The notes beneath the pieces are model-generated. The model did no database searches and was not told the origin of the DNA. It saw only the letters and a list, made by a program, of their open reading frames with translations. Positions 14,057 through 16,767 of a stretch of 16,767 nt of DNA are shown in pieces. The stretch's first letter is position 1. The number at the start of each line of letters is the position of its first letter. A program made the translations under genes and the position numbers. The stretch lies in contig JBKOWM010000035.1 of NCBI GenBank assembly GCA_046724395.1, positions 1 through 16,767 of the forward strand, in the 5' to 3' direction. The stretch is from DATAEU01 sp046724395 (lineage in GTDB: Bacteria > Actinomycetota > UBA4738 > HRBIN12).

Positions 14057-14443
14057 TTAAGACAGCTCGAGAACGGTCTCCTCGATCTCGACGCCCCGAC
14101 CCGGCGCGAAGGAGACCTCGGTACCGATCGGATGGAAGCCCGCCTTCTGAAGGACTCGTAAAGCCCAGCGTTGTCGCTCACGGCACGGGCTCGGATTGGC
14201 CGAACCGGGATCTCCTCAAGAAGCAGGCTGAGCGCGCGCGTTGCAATACCTTGGCCCCAGTCGGCGCGATCTGTCCAGTACGTGACCTCGGTCGCTCCCT
14301 CCGAGACATAGCTTGCGATGGTGCCGACGAGCTGAGAATCGCGAGTGATGGCCCGAAGGCGGTTGTCAGGAGAGGCCAGGACCTTCGCCATGTGGGCGGT
14401 CGAAGGCGTTTCGATCGTCCGGGTCATCAGGTGTGAATGCCAT
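14057..14443 (-). pseudogene. GNAT family N-acetyltransferase with two compensating indels
   Basis: AGGAGG and an ATG at 14443 start MAFTPDDPDDRNAFDR; an extra C in a CCC run (14393-14395) then shifts the frame to HMAKVLASPDNRLRAITRDS, QLVGTIASYVSEGATEVTYW, TDRADWGQGIATRALSLLLE and IRARAVSDNAG. One base is lost near 14160-14166, and the original frame resumes as LRVLQKAGFHPIGTEVSF, then EIEETVLEL and TAA at 14057. The span is exactly 129 codons, so the two errors cancel. Motif A is W-G-Q-G-I-A, which binds the acetyl-CoA pyrophosphate, and NAGSLRVLQKAGF is the usual motif B. Intact enzymes acetylate amines of small molecules or protein N-termini. Either a recently broken gene or two assembly errors could explain it. 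If translated as is, the product stops early and is mis-framed at both ends. Confidence 0.8.
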
Positions 14444-14788
14444 ACGGGCGATCCTCCTGGTCCCCGCACTAGTGAGGCGCGCGGAGTCGATCCGGTCGAA
14501 ATGGAGACGATCGAGAGCGGAGTCTGTGGCAGATCACCTTGGCTTCACTCCTCGTCAGCCGACACCCGTCACCAAGACCGCTGCACCGGTTGGTCGGACG
14601 GCTCGTCGTCGGGAACTCCATCATCCGGGGCAGGGGGTGACACTTCCTTCACCTCCATCGAAGCAGCTGCTCTACGAACCGAGCTCGTCCCGTTCCGTCC
14701 TAGCACAGACGGTCTGCGACGGCCGGCCTGGTCTCGGAACCGTCGGACGGTGCGCGGTGTAAGAGCACCACAGGAGGCAGGAGGCACC
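14444..14788. other. 345-bp gap without an intact gene
   Basis: It holds the ribosome site of the GNAT pseudogene (14452-14457, minus), a tRNA 5'-half remnant (14661-14691) and a duplicated AGGAGG (14772-14777 and 14779-14784) leading into the next plus-strand gene. A 29-codon minus-strand frame from ATG 14657 is acidic and Pro-rich and matches nothing I recognise. No clear promoter was found. Confidence 0.5.
14661..14691 (-). pseudogene. tRNA 5'-half remnant
   Basis: Read on the minus strand, 14691 to 14661 aligns with the first half of the tRNA-Ala at 11918-11990 from GGGACG through the D arm (AGCTC-GTT-GTAGAGCA) to CTGCTT in the anticodon loop: 28 identical positions in 32, with one single-base gap at the universal T8. 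Similarity stops abruptly inside the anticodon loop, and no 3' half or pairing acceptor strand follows. It is a degraded or truncated tRNA, not a functional one; which isotype it came from is unclear. Confidence 0.55.
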
Positions 14789-15376
14789 GTGCGGAGACTG
14801 TTCATGGTCTGCCTTGTGACCGGCGTGGTCGCCATTGGCGGCGGGTCGGCGCTTGCCAAGGGGACCGCCGACCGCGCCAAAGTCACCATCTCGGGCGCCG
14901 GTCTGCCCGGTGGAAGTGTGACGCTCGGAGACGACGGCGCGGCGTTCGCGCTCGGCGCTGAGCCGTGGGCGGAGAAGTGGGACGCGCCGAACATCGGCGG
15001 TTCGCTTGAACCGAACGCGAACCTCGGACGCACGTACGTCGTCCGCGTCGTGCTCGACTGCGAGAACGGGGAGCCGGGCCGCTACCGTCAGATGCTGTAC
15101 CCCGACGCACCCGGCGGCCCGCAGCTGTTCACTCCGGCCGGCACCCGCGTGTGCGGAGATCCCGTTCCGGCCGGCTACGACGGGCTCGGGCCGGCGCTCA
15201 CGGCCTTGCTCGAGAGCCATGGCGTCGAAGCCCACCCGAGCGGGAGGCCCTCGACCGCAGCGTCCAGGTCGTCGAGCGAGCGCTCGGTGCCGGCGCTCGC
15301 GCTGATCGGCGTGCCATTCGTGCTGCTCGCGGTCGTCGGCGAGGAGATCGTTCGACGACGCCGTCGCCGGCGGTAG
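14789..15376 (+). CDS. Secreted, C-terminally membrane-anchored protein of unknown function
   Basis: A 195-residue protein starting at GTG 14789, preceded by AGGAGG at 14779-14784 with a second copy at 14772-14777. Residues 1-23 form a Sec signal (LFMVCLVTGVVAIGGGSALA). The outer domain (~24-145) has VTISGAGLPGGSVTLGDDGA, a segment TYVVRVVLDCENGEPGRYRQ and the strand QMLYPDAPGGPQLFTP, with two Cys (VLDCE and RVCGD) that could form a disulfide. A Ser/Arg linker leads to a membrane helix (ALALIGVPFVLLAVVG) and a terminal tail of seven Arg, so the topology is outer domain, membrane, short basic cytoplasmic end. No LPxTG motif is present. I do not recognise the family. Its stop touches the stop of the convergent repeat-protein gene. 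Confidence 0.8.
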   Translation: MRRLFMVCLVTGVVAIGGGSALAKGTADRAKVTISGAGLPGGSVTLGDDGAAFALGAEPWAEKWDAPNIGGSLEPNANLGRTYVVRVVLDCENGEPGRYRQMLYPDAPGGPQLFTPAGTRVCGDPVPAGYDGLGPALTALLESHGVEAHPSGRPSTAASRSSSERSVPALALIGVPFVLLAVVGEEIVRRRRRRR

Positions 15377-15994
15377 CTAACCCTTCTTCACCGGCTCGGG
15401 AGTCGGTGCCTTCGTCGTCTGGACCGTCGCCGTCCCCGGCGCCGTCCACAGCGGCTCGCCCTCCGCGTCGATGAACTGCAGCACGGGGGTGCCGTCAGCC
15501 GTCAGGCCCATGATGGCCCGCAGCTCACCCTCTCTGTTCAGCAGCCGGAGGATGGGCGACCCCTCCGCGGCAAGGCCGAGCCGCGCCCTGACCTTGCCGT
15601 CCTCGTCCTGGAGCGAGATCGTCGGCGAGCCCTGCTGGGCGAGCGAGTAGACGAACCCGAGCTCGCCGTTCTTGTTTCGCAGGGCGAGCGTCGGCGCACC
15701 CTCGCTCGCCAACCCGAACTTGGCGCGAACCTTCCCGTTGCGATCGACCATTGCCATGCTCGCGGATCCGTCGGAGAACAGCCCAAACGTGGCTCGGACC
15801 TTGCCCGCCTCGTCGGCGATCGCGAGGCCCGCCGACCCATCGGGCTGTACGCCGAAGCGAGCGCGAAGCCGCTGGTCAGGGCCGAAGAACGCGATGAACG
15901 GGGAGTCGTCGTCCGTAACGCCAAACCGCGCTCGGACGCGGCCCTGGGAATCCTCGATCTCGACCTCGCCCGCCCGCAGAACGCGCTTCCTCAT
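15377..15994 (-). CDS. Protein made of seven ~23-residue tandem repeats
   Basis: A 205-residue protein. From residue 61 the repeats keep an exact 23-residue period (starts at D61, D84, N107, D130, N153, D176), with two looser copies before them. The consensus is D-x-x-G-K-V-R-A-x-F-G-L-x-x-x-G-S-P-x-L-x-L, for example DEAGKVRATFGLFSDGSASM and DRNGKVRAKFGLASEGAPTL. Each unit looks like two beta strands with a DxxG turn, suggesting a solenoid or propeller-like fold. No signal peptide or membrane helix is visible, and the end is Pro/Thr/Lys-rich (KAPTPEPVKKG). ATG 15994 follows AGGAAGG at 8-9 nt. Similar repeats occur in uncharacterised bacterial proteins; the function is unknown, binding or scaffolding being a guess. 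Confidence 0.85.
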   Translation of the reverse strand: MRKRVLRAGEVEIEDSQGRVRARFGVTDDDSPFIAFFGPDQRLRARFGVQPDGSAGLAIADEAGKVRATFGLFSDGSASMAMVDRNGKVRAKFGLASEGAPTLALRNKNGELGFVYSLAQQGSPTISLQDEDGKVRARLGLAAEGSPILRLLNREGELRAIMGLTADGTPVLQFIDAEGEPLWTAPGTATVQTTKAPTPEPVKKG

Positions 15995-16109
15995 CCGATC
16001 GACCTTCCTCGTCGGTGCTCGATGCGTGTCGACCGGTAGCATTGCGCAATCGCGAGCGCGAGCAAACCCTTCGGCGTAATCGGGCCCCGCGTGCGCCACA
16101 CGCACCGAG

Positions 16110-16178
16110 GAGACCGGGGAAGCGAGAAGAGACCGGGGAAGCGAGAAACCGCCGGAACCCGGAGGTCCCAGCGGTCTC
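16110..16178. repeat. 19-bp tandem repeat with an inverted GAGACCG box
   Basis: GAGACCGGGGAAGCGAGAA occurs twice head to tail (16110-16128, 16129-16147), and CGGTCTC, the inverse of its first seven bases, follows at 16172-16178. The array lies 116-184 bp upstream of the repeat-protein start (15994, minus strand) and 59 bp downstream of the enolase-type gene. The 242-bp gap 15995-16236 contains no gene remnant I could recognise. Confidence 0.7.
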
Positions 16179-16236
16179 TCGAGGCGGACAGTACGGCAGC
16201 GACGCCGATCGGCGCAAGCCGGCGCGGCTGTTTTTG

Positions 16237-16767
16237 TCACTCTTTCTCGACCCGCTCGACCCGCCGCGTGCACTCCGCGAGGCGGTCGGGCCGCGGCTCG
16301 ACACCGATCCCAGGCCCTGACGGCACGCGCATCGTCCCGTCGGGCGCCAGCTCGAACGGTTCGGTAAGGTCGTCGTGAAAGTACCGCCGGCTCGCGCTCG
16401 TGTCGCCGGGCAGGCGAAACCCCGGCAGCGCCCCCAGCGCCAGGTTGACGGCACGTCCGATCCCGGTCTCGAGCATCCCGCCACACCACGCAGGGACGTC
16501 GTTGCCGACGCATACGTCGTGCAGCATCTTCGCGGCGGGAACGCCGCCCACGCGGCCCTGTTTGATGTTGACGATGCGGCAGGCGCCGAGCTCGATCGCG
16601 GCCTCGGCGTCGGCCGCCGAGCGGATCGACTCGTCCAGACAGATCGGCGAAGAGATCTGGCGCTGCAGGCGCGCGTGCTGAACGAGGTCCTCGTGGTGAA
16701 GCGGCTGCTCGATCATGAGCAGGTCGAACGTGTCGAGGGAACGAAACACGTCGACGTCGCGAGGCCG
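16237..16767 (-). CDS. o-Succinylbenzoate synthase / N-acylamino acid racemase (enolase superfamily), partial
   Basis: The C-terminal 176 residues of an enolase-superfamily barrel; the frame is open at the right window edge, so the N-terminal capping domain and the first catalytic Lys pair are outside. Visible active-site landmarks are the metal ligand Glu in LLMIEQPLHHEDLV, the metal ligand Asp in ICLDESI, the acid-base Lys in CRIVNIKQGRVGG, and the WCGGMLETGIGRAVNLALGA and PGDTSASRRYF segments characteristic of the OSBS/NAAAR branch. Members make o-succinylbenzoate for menaquinone, racemise N-acyl amino acids, or do both, and the choice cannot be made without the rest of the gene and its neighbours. 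It is read leftward and is followed by a gap before the repeat-protein gene. Confidence 0.92.
   Translation of the reverse strand, partial: RPRDVDVFRSLDTFDLLMIEQPLHHEDLVQHARLQRQISSPICLDESIRSAADAEAAIELGACRIVNIKQGRVGGVPAAKMLHDVCVGNDVPAWCGGMLETGIGRAVNLALGALPGFRLPGDTSASRRYFHDDLTEPFELAPDGTMRVPSGPGIGVEPRPDRLAECTRRVERVEKE

Noticed and set aside
11918..14691. Firm call of an integrative element between the tRNA and the half tRNA
   Set aside because: No integrase, no second attachment repeat and no base-composition change that I could judge by eye. It is kept as a hypothesis only.
16190..16216. Plus-strand hairpin followed by TTTTT
   Set aside because: No plus-strand gene ends nearby and the stem pairs poorly, so the T-run is probably incidental.

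Overview
The window is high-GC, tightly packed DNA with many GTG starts, strong AGGAGG-type ribosome sites and short gaps. Its gene families (MGT-type glycosyltransferase, secreted PQQ sugar dehydrogenase, small CsbD protein, ECF sigma factor with a membrane partner, class I methyltransferase, OSBS/NAAAR-type enolase) point to Actinomycetota, probably a soil or freshwater lineage outside the well-studied genera (Thermoleophilia/Gaiellales-like is a guess). No plasmid, phage, transposase, integrase, CRISPR or rRNA gene was seen.

Layout. 1-154 (-): partial SRPBCC-like protein. 184-2004 (-): S9 prolyl-oligopeptidase family peptidase, divergent from 2109-3404 (+) glycosyltransferase. 3439-3609 (-): 5' remnant of a xanthine/CO dehydrogenase large subunit. 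3629-4714 (+): secreted PQQ-type sugar dehydrogenase. 4784-5317 (+): Cys/His-rich protein of unknown function. 5320-8068 (-): a three-gene envelope cluster of bactofilin, a wrecked M15 D,D-carboxypeptidase and a two-TM coiled-coil protein with a sensor-like outer domain. 8201-8392 (+): CsbD. 8469-9785 (-): vanadium-haloperoxidase-like secreted protein. 10064-11820 (+): ECF sigma factor coupled by a 4-nt overlap to a membrane-anchored protein with an NTF2-like outer domain. 11918-11990 (-): tRNA-Ala(TGC). 12084-12255 (-): epoxide hydrolase tail remnant. 12265-12861 (-): DHFR/RibD-C family protein. 13131-13883 (+): methyltransferase. 13959-14012 (+): possible 17-aa membrane peptide. 14057-14443 (-): GNAT acetyltransferase with two mutually cancelling indels. 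14661-14691 (-): tRNA 5'-half remnant. 14789-15376 (+): secreted, C-terminally anchored unknown protein. 15377-15994 (-): protein built of 23-residue repeats. 16237-16767 (-): OSBS/NAAAR-type enolase, cut by the window end.

No single pathway links these genes. Two things stand out. First, decayed genes are unusually dense: four protein remnants or frameshifted genes and a half tRNA, mostly invisible to ordinary ORF calling. Second, there are two units that could be regulatory or structural systems: the ECF sigma factor with an unusual membrane partner, and the bactofilin / D,D-carboxypeptidase / coiled-coil sensor cluster. Several dyad-symmetric sites lie upstream of genes and could be operators. 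All functional calls rest on reading the sequence by eye; no database search was possible.
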